This document shows positions 15,052 to 24,462 of a stretch of 46,543 nt of DNA, piece by piece (position 1 is the first letter of the stretch; the number at the start of each line of letters is the position of its first letter). The notes under the pieces were generated by a model that worked only from the letters and a program-made list of their open reading frames with translations, was not told the origin of the DNA and made no database searches. A program made the position numbers and the translations under genes. The stretch covers positions 1 to 46,543 of the forward strand of contig UNSK01000012.1 in the NCBI GenBank assembly GCA_900552525.1. Reading direction: 5' to 3'. Source of the DNA: Candidatus Gastranaerophilales bacterium. Its GTDB lineage: Bacteria; Cyanobacteriota; Vampirovibrionia; Gastranaerophilales; Gastranaerophilaceae.

Positions 15052-15156
15052 AAGGAGTATTTATGGATAGTAAAAAAATTAATGAACAGTTTGAACAGCT
15101 TTATAAATTTTGATTTTATTCATCACTTCAAATTAGAACAAAAGATAGGGTTATAA
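15052..15156 (+). pseudogene. Internal-deletion relic of a second DUF3137 gene
   Basis: AAGGAG (15052-15057) precedes ATG 15063 and the fragment MDSKKINEQFEQLYKF, which stops at 15113. Immediately downstream, in another frame (15115-15156), lies FIHHFKLEQKIGL followed by a stop. That tail matches 10 of 13 residues at the very C-terminus of the next gene (LIDHFKLDQKIGL). So the start and the end of a paralogous gene remain and almost the whole middle has been deleted, with a frame change at the junction near 15111. It is a clean example of tandem-duplicate decay. A separate functional 16-residue peptide is possible but less likely. Confidence 0.7.
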
Positions 15157-15158
15157 TT

Positions 15159-16082
15159 ATGACAGAAGAAAAAACATATTCACAGATGCGCAAAAAATTT
15201 CAGGAGGTCTTTTTCAAGAAAATATCTCCGGGGTTGTCTGTGTATGAAGCAGAGCGCCTGCGTCAATTCGGGTATACTCGCGCAGTTAAGATAGCAGCAC
15301 TTATCATTATTCTGGTGCTTGTTTTTCTGACGAAACAAATAGACATTGGCTTAATACTCTTTATATGCTTTGTTGCCGGTGCAGTATGTTTCGGGCTGAA
15401 GAAAAAATTTGAAAATGAAATTAAACAAAAAATTATGCCCTATGTCTGCAAGTGTCTGGGAAATTTGAGCTGGAAAAGTGCACAGTGTTCTTTTGAGCAG
15501 TTATTATGCAAGTCCGGTATAATTGACCGTTATAATAGCGTCAGCTATGATGATAGTTTTACAGGAAATTATAAAGATATAAATTATGAAATTTGTGAAT
15601 CGTGGTTTACTAATGAAACAGGCAGCGGAAGACACAGGCGCATAGAAACAATATTCCGCGGTGTTATGGTAAAACTGGATATGAATAAGAGCTTTACGGG
15701 GAATACGGTTATACGTCCGGATACCTCATTGCATCGTTCTCCTTCGCAGAACCTTAAACACACAACTTTAGAAGATGTAGTGTTTGAGAAAAAGTTTGAT
15801 GTTTTTACGGATGACGAAGTAGAAGCAAGATACTTGATAACTCCTTCTTTTATGGAGCGCTTAAATAATATGAAAACTGCATTTGAAGCATATGCAATTT
15901 CCTGTGCATTCTATGATAAATATTTGCTTGTAGGATTGTCAACAAGGAAAGACTTGTTTTCAATTGGAGATTTAAATAAGCCGGTAAATGACGGCAAGCA
16001 GTTTTTTACAATGTTTGAAGAAATTTTATCAATAATCAAGCTGATAGACCACTTCAAGCTGGATCAGAAGATTGGTTTGTGA
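15159..16082 (+). CDS. DUF3137 domain membrane protein
   Basis: A 307-residue protein. After a polar N-terminus (to about residue 45), two membrane helices lie at roughly 46-64 and 68-84 (AVKIAALIIILVLVFLTKQI, IGLILFICFVAGAVCFGL). The cytosolic domain contains DUF3137 features: DSFTGNYKDINYEICESWF near 128-146, then IETIFRGVMVKLDMNKSFTG and NTVIRPD near 165-190, and FDVFTDDEVEARYLITPSF near 212-230. Functions of DUF3137 proteins are not established; they commonly sit beside LemA, as here. It begins two bases after the relic of a second copy. The tail LIDHFKLDQKIGL is the part still recognisable in that relic. Confidence 0.8.
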   Translation: MTEEKTYSQMRKKFQEVFFKKISPGLSVYEAERLRQFGYTRAVKIAALIIILVLVFLTKQIDIGLILFICFVAGAVCFGLKKKFENEIKQKIMPYVCKCLGNLSWKSAQCSFEQLLCKSGIIDRYNSVSYDDSFTGNYKDINYEICESWFTNETGSGRHRRIETIFRGVMVKLDMNKSFTGNTVIRPDTSLHRSPSQNLKHTTLEDVVFEKKFDVFTDDEVEARYLITPSFMERLNNMKTAFEAYAISCAFYDKYLLVGLSTRKDLFSIGDLNKPVNDGKQFFTMFEEILSIIKLIDHFKLDQKIGL

Positions 16083-16085
16083 GGT

Positions 16086-16123
16086 TTGATAAAAGTATTA
16101 TTTTTGTGTAAAATACTTTTATG
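16086..16123 (+). promoter_or_regulatory. Promoter with leaderless start for tmk
   Basis: TTGATA (16086-16091), 17 bases, TAAAAT (16109-16114), then ACTTTT and ATG 16121. The -10-to-start arrangement repeats the string seen before the genes at 1134 and 1585. Confidence 0.65.
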
Positions 16124-16729
16124 AAAAACGGATTATTTATAACATTTGAAGGGGCTGACGGCTGTGGTAAGACTACCCAGATTGAGCTTCTGGATAAATA
16201 TTTAAAAGATAAAGGACTGGAAACCCTTATAACGCGTGAACCCGGTGCAAAAGGTCTGGGGGTTAAATTGAGAGAAATTCTTTTGAATTATGAGGGGGAA
16301 GTCTCTCCTAAAGCCGAATCTTTTCTGTTTCTTGCAGACAGAGCGCAGCATGTTGATTGTTTAATTAAACCTGCAATAACGGAGGGTAAAATTGTTCTTT
16401 GCGACAGGCATACGGACTCAACTGTTGCGTATCAGGGTTACGGACGTGAACTTGATATTGAACAGATTAATTATTTGAACAATCTTGCAACCGGAGGACT
16501 GAAACCTGATTTGACTATTATTTTTGATATAGATGTTGAAAATTCTATGCAGAGAGTAGGTAAAAATAAAGATAGAATGGAGTCTGCCGGTGTGGAATTT
16601 TTTAACCGCGTAAGGTACGGGTATCTGGAAATTGCAAAACAAGAACCCCAAAGGGTTAAGGTTATAAATGCTTCTGATACAATTGAAAATATACATAATC
16701 AAGTCTTGGAGCTCGTTGATAAGTTATGA
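16121..16729 (+). CDS. tmk: Thymidylate kinase
   Basis: Phosphorylates dTMP to dTDP with ATP, an essential step of dTTP synthesis. The 202-residue length is typical. The P-loop is [11 protein letters not shown] (residues 9-19), followed by the TREPG motif near 38-42. The [12 protein letters not shown] block near 93-104 carries the DR(Y/H) signature with His replacing the usual Tyr. The LID region lies around [11 protein letters not shown]. The start at ATG 16121 is fixed by the P-loop position and by a -10 box six bases upstream. The stop overlaps the prfB start by four bases (ATGA), so the two are translationally coupled. Confidence 0.92.
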   Translation: MKNGLFITFEGADGCGKTTQIELLDKYLKDKGLETLITREPGAKGLGVKLREILLNYEGEVSPKAESFLFLADRAQHVDCLIKPAITEGKIVLCDRHTDSTVAYQGYGRELDIEQINYLNNLATGGLKPDLTIIFDIDVENSMQRVGKNKDRMESAGVEFFNRVRYGYLEIAKQEPQRVKVINASDTIENIHNQVLELVDKL

Positions 16730-17790
16730 ATCTTCTGGAATTGGAACAAGCTGTAAATAAGAACAAGCAGGGTATAAATTTTGATGCTTTAAAAAAGGAG
16801 CTTTCTGATTTGGAGGCGAAGCTTCAAACTCCGGAAGTATGGTCTAATCAGAATTTGGCATCAGAGTTGGGACAGAAATCCAGAGAGATTAAAGAAACTC
16901 TTGAAATGTTTGCACGCTGGGATTTGATTATTGAAGATGCAAAAACAGCGCGTGAAATCGGGGATGAAGAGCTTATTAATGAAAGTGATGTTCAGTTGGG
17001 TCAGCTTGAAAAAGAGCTGGATAAATACGATTTTGAAAAAATGCTTTCAGGTGAATATGACGAAGCTGATGCCTTTTTGACGATTAATGCGGGAGCAGGC
17101 GGAACAGACGCACAGGATTGGGCAAGTATGCTGCTTAGAATGTATACCAGATGGGCAGAATCAAGAGGCTGGAAAGTTGAACTTGTAGATAAGTCTGACG
17201 GTGAAGAAGCCGGTATTAAGTCTGCAACAATAAAAATTTCAGGAAAATACGCGTACGGTTATGCTAAAGCAGAAAAAGGGGTTCACAGACTGGTCAGGAT
17301 TTCTCCTTTCAATGCTAACGGCAAGCGTCAGACAAGTTTTGCATCGTGTGAGGTTTCACCGATTATTCCTGATTTTGAGAAAACAATTGTAATCCCGCCG
17401 GAAGATTTGGAAATTGACACAATGCGTTCAGGCGGTGCAGGCGGGCAGAATGTTAACAAGGTAGAAACTGCTGTCAGAATTTTGCACAAGCCGACCGGTA
17501 TTGTAATAAAATGCCAGCAGGAGCGCTCTCAGCTTCAAAATAAAGAAAATGCAATGCAGATGCTTGCTTCTAAACTTTTGGAGCTCAGGCAAAGGGAACA
17601 TGAAAAGAAGCTGGCTGAACTTAAGGGTGAAAATTTTGATATAAATTTCGGCTCACAAATCCGCTCCTATGTTTTCCACCCTTATAAAATGGTTAAAGAT
17701 CACAGAACCGGTTTTGAGATGGGAAATGTTGATGCTGTGATGGATGGTGACTTGGACGGATTTATTGAAGCTTATTTAAAGTCTAAGTGA
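16726..17790 (+). CDS. prfB: Peptide chain release factor 2
   Basis: RF2 recognises UGA and UAA in the ribosomal A site and triggers peptide release. The catalytic GGQ loop is [13 protein letters not shown], with GGQ at residues 239-241. The codon-recognition tripeptide SPF is at 193-195 within [17 protein letters not shown], which distinguishes it from RF1. The protein is 354 residues, a little shorter than E. coli RF2 at the N-terminus. It reads through in one frame, so the autoregulatory programmed +1 frameshift found in many prfB genes is absent here. It overlaps tmk by four bases and ends eight bases into the convergent LysR gene. Confidence 0.93.
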   Translation: MNLLELEQAVNKNKQGINFDALKKELSDLEAKLQTPEVWSNQNLASELGQKSREIKETLEMFARWDLIIEDAKTAREIGDEELINESDVQLGQLEKELDKYDFEKMLSGEYDEADAFLTINAGAGGTDAQDWASMLLRMYTRWAESRGWKVELVDKSDGEEAGIKSATIKISGKYAYGYAKAEKGVHRLVRISPFNANGKRQTSFASCEVSPIIPDFEKTIVIPPEDLEIDTMRSGGAGGQNVNKVETAVRILHKPTGIVIKCQQERSQLQNKENAMQMLASKLLELRQREHEKKLAELKGENFDINFGSQIRSYVFHPYKMVKDHRTGFEMGNVDAVMDGDLDGFIEAYLKSK

Positions 17791-18661
17791 TTTTTTTGAA
17801 AAGCTCCAAAAATTTTATTGCCGGTTTTACAAGATATTTGTCTTTTTTGTAAAATATAGCAAATTCACGTTTATAATTATAGCCTTTAATCTTTTTGATG
17901 CATACATTCTCCTTTTGCGGGAAATATTTTATAAACAATTCCGGTAAGAATGATGCGCCCAGACCTTCGTCAATCATCGAATATATGGTTTCTGCATTGT
18001 GGCATTCTATTACAGCTTTCGGTTCAAAGCCGTTTTCCTCGCATAAGGCTTTAAGGTATTGGCTTAGTGCCAGCTGTTCGGGGAAAATTATAAAATTGCT
18101 TTCTTTGAACTTCCTTATATCAATTTCATTTTCAATGCATTCAATATTCCAGCTTTTAGGATATGCTGCAAAAACTGTTTCATCGCAGATATGCTCTGCT
18201 TTATAAATCAAACTGTCAGGGTTTTCTGTTCCAAGATAAAAATCAATTTTATCTTCGGCTAACATCTTTTTTAAAATAAATGTCGGATATTCTTCTATCT
18301 TAATGTAGCAGTTTGGAAATTCTTCGTGAAGTTCCTTTAGAATTTTGGGCATAAAACAATAACACCTGTGAGATGGAATTCCGATGACTATATAAGTTTT
18401 TGACCGGCTTGAAATATCTGACATTTCTATTTCCAGCTCTCCTATATCAGCCATAATCCGCTTAGCTTTGCTTACGAAAGATTCGCCGGCGTGGGTAAGT
18501 TTTATCGGGTTCCTTTCAAAGAGTTCAACGCCGAGTTCTTCTTCAAGAAGCTTAATGCTTTTGCTTAATGAAGGCTGCGAAATAAATAATTTTTTTGCAG
18601 CATTTGTAAAATTTTTTTCTTCTGCAATTGTCAAAACTTGTTTTATCTGATTAATGTTCAT
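17783..18661 (-). CDS. LysR-type transcriptional regulator
   Basis: A 292-residue LTTR. The N-terminal winged helix-turn-helix (residues 1-60) is clear: [52 protein letters not shown] linker helix leads to a two-lobed effector domain (about 90-290) with the [14 protein letters not shown] start and [12 protein letters not shown] near 238-249. I start at ATG 18661 because extended TGC-TATAAT ends six bases upstream; an in-frame codon at 18697 lies upstream of that box. It is divergent from the tripartite RND operon, with a T-N11-A dyad between them (18716-18728), so it is the likely regulator of that pump. The inducer is unknown. Confidence 0.88.
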   Translation of the reverse strand: MNINQIKQVLTIAEEKNFTNAAKKLFISQPSLSKSIKLLEEELGVELFERNPIKLTHAGESFVSKAKRIMADIGELEIEMSDISSRSKTYIVIGIPSHRCYCFMPKILKELHEEFPNCYIKIEEYPTFILKKMLAEDKIDFYLGTENPDSLIYKAEHICDETVFAAYPKSWNIECIENEIDIRKFKESNFIIFPEQLALSQYLKALCEENGFEPKAVIECHNAETIYSMIDEGLGASFLPELFIKYFPQKENVCIKKIKGYNYKREFAIFYKKDKYLVKPAIKFLELFKKIT

Positions 18662-18676
18662 AAATACATTATAGCA
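18662..18676 (-). promoter_or_regulatory. Extended -10 box, leaderless start of the LysR gene
   Basis: On the minus strand TGC-TATAAT (hexamer rc 18673-18668) is followed by GTATTT and ATG 18661. No Shine-Dalgarno sequence is present. Confidence 0.6.
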
Positions 18677-18715
18677 AAAAGAATATAATCTTAGCATTTT
18701 ATTATAGATAAAAAC

Positions 18716-18728
18716 TATAGCTGCTATA
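18716..18728. promoter_or_regulatory. LysR-box-like dyad (T-N11-A)
   Basis: TATAGCTGCTATA is a perfect five-base inverted repeat around CTG that satisfies the T-N11-A rule of LysR recognition sites. It lies between the divergent LysR gene and the RND efflux operon, about 55 bases from the regulator start. Confidence 0.6.
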
Positions 18729-18795
18729 AATTATTAGTATTATACAATGGGATTTGAGCGTTTTATACTAAATACAGTCAAGGGATAATAATTAC

Positions 18796-20145
18796 GTGAA
18801 AAAGATAATTACAATAATAATACTCGGAGCTTTAAGCTTAAGCTCTTTTTGTTTTGCCGGAGAAAATGCCCCGATGGCTGTTAAGGCTGAAAAAGAAAAT
18901 ACCGCATCATACTGGGAAAATTATGGTGATGAACTTTTGAACGGGTATATTCAGGAAGCTCTGGAAAATAATTTAAGTATAAAGATTGCGGGAGCAAGAA
19001 TTAAGGAATCTGAGGCAATTTTAGGTACTATAAATGCGCAGAGGCTTCCTCAATTGAGCATAAATCCGAGTGTTTATCCATACAGGACAATATCGCGCTG
19101 GTCAGGAAATTTCGGAAGCGGAAACTTGCTGTATTTCCCTTTGCTTTTAAACTGGGAGCTGGATATTTTTGGTAAGATTTCTGACAGGGTTCAGGCATCA
19201 AAAATGGGCGTAAAAATCAGCAAAGAAGATTTGAATATTGCTAAACTTGCAGTATCGTCTGAAATTGCTGCTTCTTATTTTAATATTGTTCTTGATGATA
19301 AGCTGATAAAGAATTATGAAGAGATTGCATCCAACCTTGATGAAACAATCAGGCTGAAAAGACAGTTGTATGAAGGCGGAATTATTCCTTATGATAATCT
19401 ATATGTTTCGGAATACGAACTTGTAACTCAGAAAAATCAGCTAAATTCGCTGTTAAGACAGAGGGAAATCCTTCTTCATCGTCTTGCAGTGCTGAGAGGA
19501 GTTTCTCCGGACGGCGGTAGTAATATTCAAAGAACTTCGGTTGAAAAACTTGAATTTCCTTTTGGTGTAAATGCTGAGATTTCTTCTGATTTAATCTTTA
19601 ACAGGCCGGATGTTGTTCAGGCTGAATATGTAATAAAAAAGGCGGCATTTGATGTTAAAGCTGCTAAAAAAGCATTTTTGCCTTCAATTAATCTGAATGA
19701 AATGGTCGGGTTCGAAAGTCTTAAGGCTGGCAGACTTTTCAACTGGAACAGCACTGTGTATCAACTGGGCGCAGGATTGCTTCTGGATTTATATACAGGC
19801 GGTTACAAGATGTCCTATCTTAAGTATAATAAAGAACTTGCAGTCGAAAAACTGCATCAGTACAACAATGTTCTTTTGAATGCAGTTTGTGAAACTGAAA
19901 ATTCAATTTCAAGCTACAAGGCTGATTATAACTCGTATAGCGAATTTAAAGATATGATAGAAAAATCAGGACATTACTATAAGGTTGCAAATATAAGATA
20001 TACAAACGGTACCGGCAATAGAATTGATGAACTTGCTGCAAGGCGTCAGTTTCTTGTGAACGAAAATTCAATGTATCTTGCAAAGATAAGTGCATTAGTG
20101 GACACAATTAACATCTACAAAGCACTGGGGGGCAGTATAAATTGA
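18796..20145 (+). CDS. Outer-membrane efflux factor (TolC/NodT family)
   Basis: A 449-residue outer-membrane channel subunit of a tripartite exporter. It has a signal peptide (residues 1-22, ending SSFCFAG), then two repeats of long coiled helices and beta segments. Typical blocks are SYWENYGDELLNGYIQEALE near 36-55, NWELDIFGKISDRVQASK near 117-134, and FNRPDVVQAEYVIKKAAFDV near 270-290, with VRYTNG-like VANIRYTNGTGNRIDELAAR near 402-421. It starts with GTG 18796 behind AAGGGA. The RND permease gene overlaps its end by four bases. It is the first gene of the operon, an order (OMF, RND, MFP) less common than MFP-RND-OMF. Confidence 0.9.
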   Translation: MKKIITIIILGALSLSSFCFAGENAPMAVKAEKENTASYWENYGDELLNGYIQEALENNLSIKIAGARIKESEAILGTINAQRLPQLSINPSVYPYRTISRWSGNFGSGNLLYFPLLLNWELDIFGKISDRVQASKMGVKISKEDLNIAKLAVSSEIAASYFNIVLDDKLIKNYEEIASNLDETIRLKRQLYEGGIIPYDNLYVSEYELVTQKNQLNSLLRQREILLHRLAVLRGVSPDGGSNIQRTSVEKLEFPFGVNAEISSDLIFNRPDVVQAEYVIKKAAFDVKAAKKAFLPSINLNEMVGFESLKAGRLFNWNSTVYQLGAGLLLDLYTGGYKMSYLKYNKELAVEKLHQYNNVLLNAVCETENSISSYKADYNSYSEFKDMIEKSGHYYKVANIRYTNGTGNRIDELAARRQFLVNENSMYLAKISALVDTINIYKALGGSIN

Positions 20146-23100
20146 AAAACTTCATCAAAATGGTTTTAAAATATTATTATACAGTAATCGTTATGGCACT
20201 TTTTATCCTGATTATGGGTATTGTAACCATAGCAAAAACGCCGATTGATATTTTCCCTGAGATTAATACTCCTGTTGTAACTGCTGTATGGACTTATACA
20301 GGTATGCCGGCTAAGGATATTGAAAGAAGGATAGTAACAATTGCTGAGCGTGCTTATGCTTCAAGTGTTAATGATATTGAACACATAGAGTCACAGTCGC
20401 TTCTCGGGGTTGGTGTAATCAGGGTTTTTCTTCACCCCGGTGCAGACATAAATACAGGAATTACTCAGGTCAGTGCAACATCCCATGTTTGTATGAAAAC
20501 GATGCCAACAGGGATTATGCCTCCTAATATTCTTAAGTATACTCCTACAACTATTCCTGTTCTGCAGGTTGTAATTTCTTCTCTGAAACTCCCTATCCAA
20601 AAAGTTACAGACTTAGCGCAGAACAATATCAAGGTTCAGCTTACAAAAGTTGAAGGAGCACAGGTTCCGCTTCCAATGGGTGGTAAAGTCCGTCAGATTA
20701 TTGTTGATCTGGATATGCAGAAAATGGAAGCAAGAGGGCTTACGCCTGCTGATGTTACAAAAGCGGTTGCCGGCCAAAATGTTATTATACCTTCCGGAAA
20801 CACAAAAATTGGCGGCAAAGATTATCTTGTTTCTTTGAATAATGCTTCGTCAACAGTAGATGAGATGAATAATTTCCCGATATTTTCTCCAAAAGCAAAT
20901 CAGGTTGTTTACCTTTCAGATGTCGGATATATTCACGATGGAAATGCTATTCAGACAAATATGGTAAGACAAAACGGCGCACCGGGATCTTTAATGACTG
21001 TTTATAAATCAGGAAGAGTATCCTCTCTTAAAGTTGTTGACGGAACAAAAAAACTGCTTCCGGTAATTTCCAAAATTATTCCTGAAAGTGTAAAGATGCA
21101 GGTTCTTTTTGATCAGTCTGTTTTCGTAAAAGCTTCAATAAGAGATGTTATTTTTTCAGGAACTCTTGCTGCGCTTCTTACAGCGTTAATGGTTTTGATA
21201 TTTTTAGGAAGTGTTCGGTCAACTTTTATTATTGCAATTTCAATTCCACTGTCCGTGTTATTTGCGGTTATATGTTCTTCTATTTGCGGACAGACTATAA
21301 ATATGATGTCCCTGAGCGGTTTGGGGCTTGCTATAGGTATGCTTGTTGATAACGCAACAGTCGTAATTGAAAATATTTTAAGAAACAAAGAGGCGATGAA
21401 ATCTGCCACGATTAAAGAAGTTATTTATAAATCTACAGCAGAAGTCGCAACCCCGACATTTGTATCAACCCTCTCAATATGTACTGTTTTTGCGCCGATA
21501 TTTTTGATGGAAGGGGCTACAAAATACCTTTTTATTCCGCTAGCGATGTCTGTAATCTTCTCAATGCTCGGGTCTTATATGCTTTCCAATACGCTTGTAC
21601 CTGTACTTGTTGATAAGCTTCTCAAGAAGAAAGAAGTCTTAGACAGTAAATCATTGCTTTTTAAAGTTAATAATTTTGTCAATGTAAATTTTGAAAAACT
21701 GAGAAAAGTTTATAAAAAATACCTTGTACGCTCTATTATGGCGCGGCCAAAGAAAGTCGGTGCTGTTTACGGCATAATAATTTTATCTTCACTTCTGCTT
21801 ATTCCGTTTATAGGCGAAAATTTCTTTCCGGAAGTTGATGCAGGTCAGATAAGACTTCACGTTTATGCTCCGCATGGTACAAGAATTGAAGAAACTGCAA
21901 GGGAATTTACCAGAATTGAAAATACAATTCGAAAAGTCATTCCTTCAAGAGAGCTTGATACTATATTGGACAATATTGGTCTGCCTGCAAGCTCACTTAA
22001 CCTTGCGTTTATGGACAGCTCTCAGATTGGTGTCGGCGACGGCGAAATTCTGATTGCGCTCAAAGAAAATCATAAGCCGACAAAAGATTATGTAAAACAA
22101 CTTAGAAAGACTTTGAATAAAGAATTTCCTGATACTGTATTTTTCTTTCAGAATGCTGATATGGTAGGGAAAATTCTTAATTTTGGACTTGCGTCCCCTA
22201 TTGATATTCAGATACAGGGTAAGAATGTTACCGAGAATTATAAACTTGCTGTTAAAATGCTTGAAGATATTAAAAAAATCAGAGGAGTTGCCGATGCTCA
22301 TATTCACCAGATTACAGATGCACCGGAATTAAGGATAAATGTTGATAAAACACGGGCAGGCATAATGAACCTTTCACAGGAAACTGTTTCCAGAAATGTC
22401 CTGACAGCGCTGACTTCAAGCGGTCAGGTTGCTCCTAACTACTGGGTTGATCCTGAAAACGGGGTTAATTATACTCTTGCTCTGCAGGTTCCGCAATATA
22501 ATGTTGATACTGTTAAAAATGTTACTGATATCCCTGTTGCATACAGCCATAACTCTCCGGTCAGACTTTCAAATATAGCTGAGGTGAGCTCAGGTGTAAC
22601 CTCAAGTGTTGTAAACCATTATGACATTATGCCGGTTTATGATATTCTGATGAACCTTCAAGACAGAGATCTGGCAGGTGTAGCTTCTGATGTTAACAAG
22701 GTAGTTAAAAAATATCAGAAACAAGCTCCAAGAGGTACTTTTATAAATATTCACGGTCAGGCTAAATCTATGAATTATGTATTTTCATCGCTGCTGTCCG
22801 GTTTAATGCTCGCACTTATTCTTGTTTATTTATTGATAGTTGTTAATTTCCAGTCTTGGAGAAATCCGTTTATTATAATTACTCCGGTGCCGCTTGCTCT
22901 TTCCGGAATTATATGGATGCTGTTTGTTTCTGATACAACATTCAGCGTTCAGGCTCTGATGGGTTCAATAATGGCGGTAGGCGTTTCCTGTGCTAACTCA
23001 ATACTTGTTGTTTCTTTTGCAACGGACAAGATGAGAGCGGGTTATTCTTCTGTTCAGGCTGCTATACAGGCCGGCTATACAAGAATAAGGCCTGTTATAA

Positions 23101-23300
23101 TGACTGCTTCTGCTATGATTCTTGGTATGCTTCCTATGGCGCTGGGTATTGGAGAAGGCGGAGAGCAGAACGCACCAATCGGACGTACAGTAATTGGCGG
23201 ACTGATGTTCGCAACTTATGCAACACTGGTTATTGTTCCGATGCTTTTTGCAATTTTAAATAAAAATAAAAAGTTCGAAAGGATGGATAATGAAAATTAA
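20142..23300 (+). CDS. RND efflux transporter permease
   Basis: A 1052-residue inner-membrane proton-coupled exporter of the AcrB/MdtB/CzcA superfamily. It has the expected 12 membrane helices, with two large periplasmic loops after TM1 and TM7. The N-terminal PIDIFPEINTPVV and TM4 GLGLAIGMLVDNATVVIEN are diagnostic. The AcrB relay Asp407-Asp408 corresponds here to D403-N404, and the Lys940 site to A951-N952 in SCANSILVVSFA, so the relay differs from AcrB. Related sequences with such changes are common in other phyla. The start codon is TTG at 20142, overlapping the preceding stop and preceded by a G-rich ribosome binding site. Substrate is unknown, perhaps drugs or bile acids in a gut host. 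Confidence 0.93.
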   Translation: MKNFIKMVLKYYYTVIVMALFILIMGIVTIAKTPIDIFPEINTPVVTAVWTYTGMPAKDIERRIVTIAERAYASSVNDIEHIESQSLLGVGVIRVFLHPGADINTGITQVSATSHVCMKTMPTGIMPPNILKYTPTTIPVLQVVISSLKLPIQKVTDLAQNNIKVQLTKVEGAQVPLPMGGKVRQIIVDLDMQKMEARGLTPADVTKAVAGQNVIIPSGNTKIGGKDYLVSLNNASSTVDEMNNFPIFSPKANQVVYLSDVGYIHDGNAIQTNMVRQNGAPGSLMTVYKSGRVSSLKVVDGTKKLLPVISKIIPESVKMQVLFDQSVFVKASIRDVIFSGTLAALLTALMVLIFLGSVRSTFIIAISIPLSVLFAVICSSICGQTINMMSLSGLGLAIGMLVDNATVVIENILRNKEAMKSATIKEVIYKSTAEVATPTFVSTLSICTVFAPIFLMEGATKYLFIPLAMSVIFSMLGSYMLSNTLVPVLVDKLLKKKEVLDSKSLLFKVNNFVNVNFEKLRKVYKKYLVRSIMARPKKVGAVYGIIILSSLLLIPFIGENFFPEVDAGQIRLHVYAPHGTRIEETAREFTRIENTIRKVIPSRELDTILDNIGLPASSLNLAFMDSSQIGVGDGEILIALKENHKPTKDYVKQLRKTLNKEFPDTVFFFQNADMVGKILNFGLASPIDIQIQGKNVTENYKLAVKMLEDIKKIRGVADAHIHQITDAPELRINVDKTRAGIMNLSQETVSRNVLTALTSSGQVAPNYWVDPENGVNYTLALQVPQYNVDTVKNVTDIPVAYSHNSPVRLSNIAEVSSGVTSSVVNHYDIMPVYDILMNLQDRDLAGVASDVNKVVKKYQKQAPRGTFINIHGQAKSMNYVFSSLLSGLMLALILVYLLIVVNFQSWRNPFIIITPVPLALSGIIWMLFVSDTTFSVQALMGSIMAVGVSCANSILVVSFATDKMRAGYSSVQAAIQAGYTRIRPVIMTASAMILGMLPMALGIGEGGEQNAPIGRTVIGGLMFATYATLVIVPMLFAILNKNKKFERMDNEN

Positions 23301-24453
23301 CCGTAAAAATATAATAATTGCAGTTGTCGTAATCTTTTTCTTAATTGGAATAATTCCGAAAATTGCAAGGTACATTACAACATCTTTAAATGCAAAAGAA
23401 ACTCAGTATGTTGCATTTGTTGAGAAACCTCAAATTTCTGACGGAGCAGACTCGCTGGAACTTTCCGGTGAATTAAAACCTTTTTTACAGACTGAAATTT
23501 TTTCAAGAATTAACGGTCTTGTAAAGGACAGATATGTACAGTTAGGCGAAAAAGTTAAAAAAGGCCAGCTGCTCGCAGAAATTGATACGCCTGATTTGGA
23601 TGCAGAAGCTGCAAGTGCAAAATCAACTTTAATTTCGGCACAGAAACGTTTAATGGAGGCAAAGTACCAGCTTGATTACGCATCGAGAACTTATGAAAGG
23701 TACAGAAATTCTTCTCAAGACGGCGCTATTTCTGCTCAGGAACTGGAGGCTAAATATAACAGTTTCAAGACTTCCGAGATGGCTTACGAAGGAGCAAAGG
23801 CTGATGTTGAAAAAGCTAGAGAAGATTTGAACAGGCTTACGGCTTTGCAGTCTTATAAAAGAGTGACATCACCTTTTGACGGAGTTATAAGCAAATATAA
23901 TATTGATGCAGGTGCAAATGTTGTTGCAGGAGGAAGCAGTACAAGCACAAGCCTTTTTGAAGTACAGCAGATTGATAAATTCCGTGCTGCTATTTTTGTT
24001 CCTCAAAGCTATGTGAGATTTATAAAAGACGGGCAGGATGTTGATGTGTACATTCCGGAAAATCCTGCACTGAAAGTTAAGGGCAAAATTTCACAAATAT
24101 CAGGAAAACTAGACAGTGTATCAAGGACAATGGAAGTTGTTCTTGTAATTCCTAACGACAATAAATCAGGACTCTACAGCGGTTTGTATGTTAAAACTAA
24201 CCTTAACCTTCAAGGAAAACAAAAGTTTCTCACTGTTAATCCTTCCTGCCTGACGACTCTGGCAGGACCTGACCAGTATGTTGCAGAAGTAAAGCCCGAT
24301 TCTGCAATACATTTCATAAAAGTTAAACAGGGGCGCGACCTTGGTGACAGAATTGAAATCCTTGAAGGCTTAAAGGGAGATGAACTGCTGATTACGAATA
24401 TTACAGACGAATTAGAAGAAGGGCAGAAAGTGAAGTTCAAGGAGGTAAACTAA
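23290..24453 (+). CDS. RND periplasmic adaptor (membrane fusion protein)
   Basis: A 387-residue HlyD/AcrA-type adaptor linking the permease to the outer-membrane factor. It has an N-terminal membrane anchor (residues 7-22, IIIAVVVIFFLIGIIP). The first lipoyl half has RINGLVKDRYVQLGEKVKKG near 76-95, followed by a helical hairpin with coiled character (about 108-175). The second half is RVTSPFDGVISKYNIDAGAN near 196-215. Beta-barrel and membrane-proximal domains follow (AIFVPQSYVRFIKDGQDVDV). No lipobox cysteine is seen. It overlaps the RND gene by 11 bases and ends the operon. A weak hairpin (24446-24462) spans its stop codon and that of the convergent gene. Confidence 0.92.
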   Translation: MKINRKNIIIAVVVIFFLIGIIPKIARYITTSLNAKETQYVAFVEKPQISDGADSLELSGELKPFLQTEIFSRINGLVKDRYVQLGEKVKKGQLLAEIDTPDLDAEAASAKSTLISAQKRLMEAKYQLDYASRTYERYRNSSQDGAISAQELEAKYNSFKTSEMAYEGAKADVEKAREDLNRLTALQSYKRVTSPFDGVISKYNIDAGANVVAGGSSTSTSLFEVQQIDKFRAAIFVPQSYVRFIKDGQDVDVYIPENPALKVKGKISQISGKLDSVSRTMEVVLVIPNDNKSGLYSGLYVKTNLNLQGKQKFLTVNPSCLTTLAGPDQYVAEVKPDSAIHFIKVKQGRDLGDRIEILEGLKGDELLITNITDELEEGQKVKFKEVN

Positions 24454-24462
24454 GCTTTAGTT
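24446..24462. terminator. Short hairpin over two convergent stop codons
   Basis: AAACTAA-GCT-TTAGTTT is a seven-base inverted repeat containing the stop codons of both convergent genes. It is AU-only apart from one pair, so it is a weak terminator at best. Confidence 0.3.
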
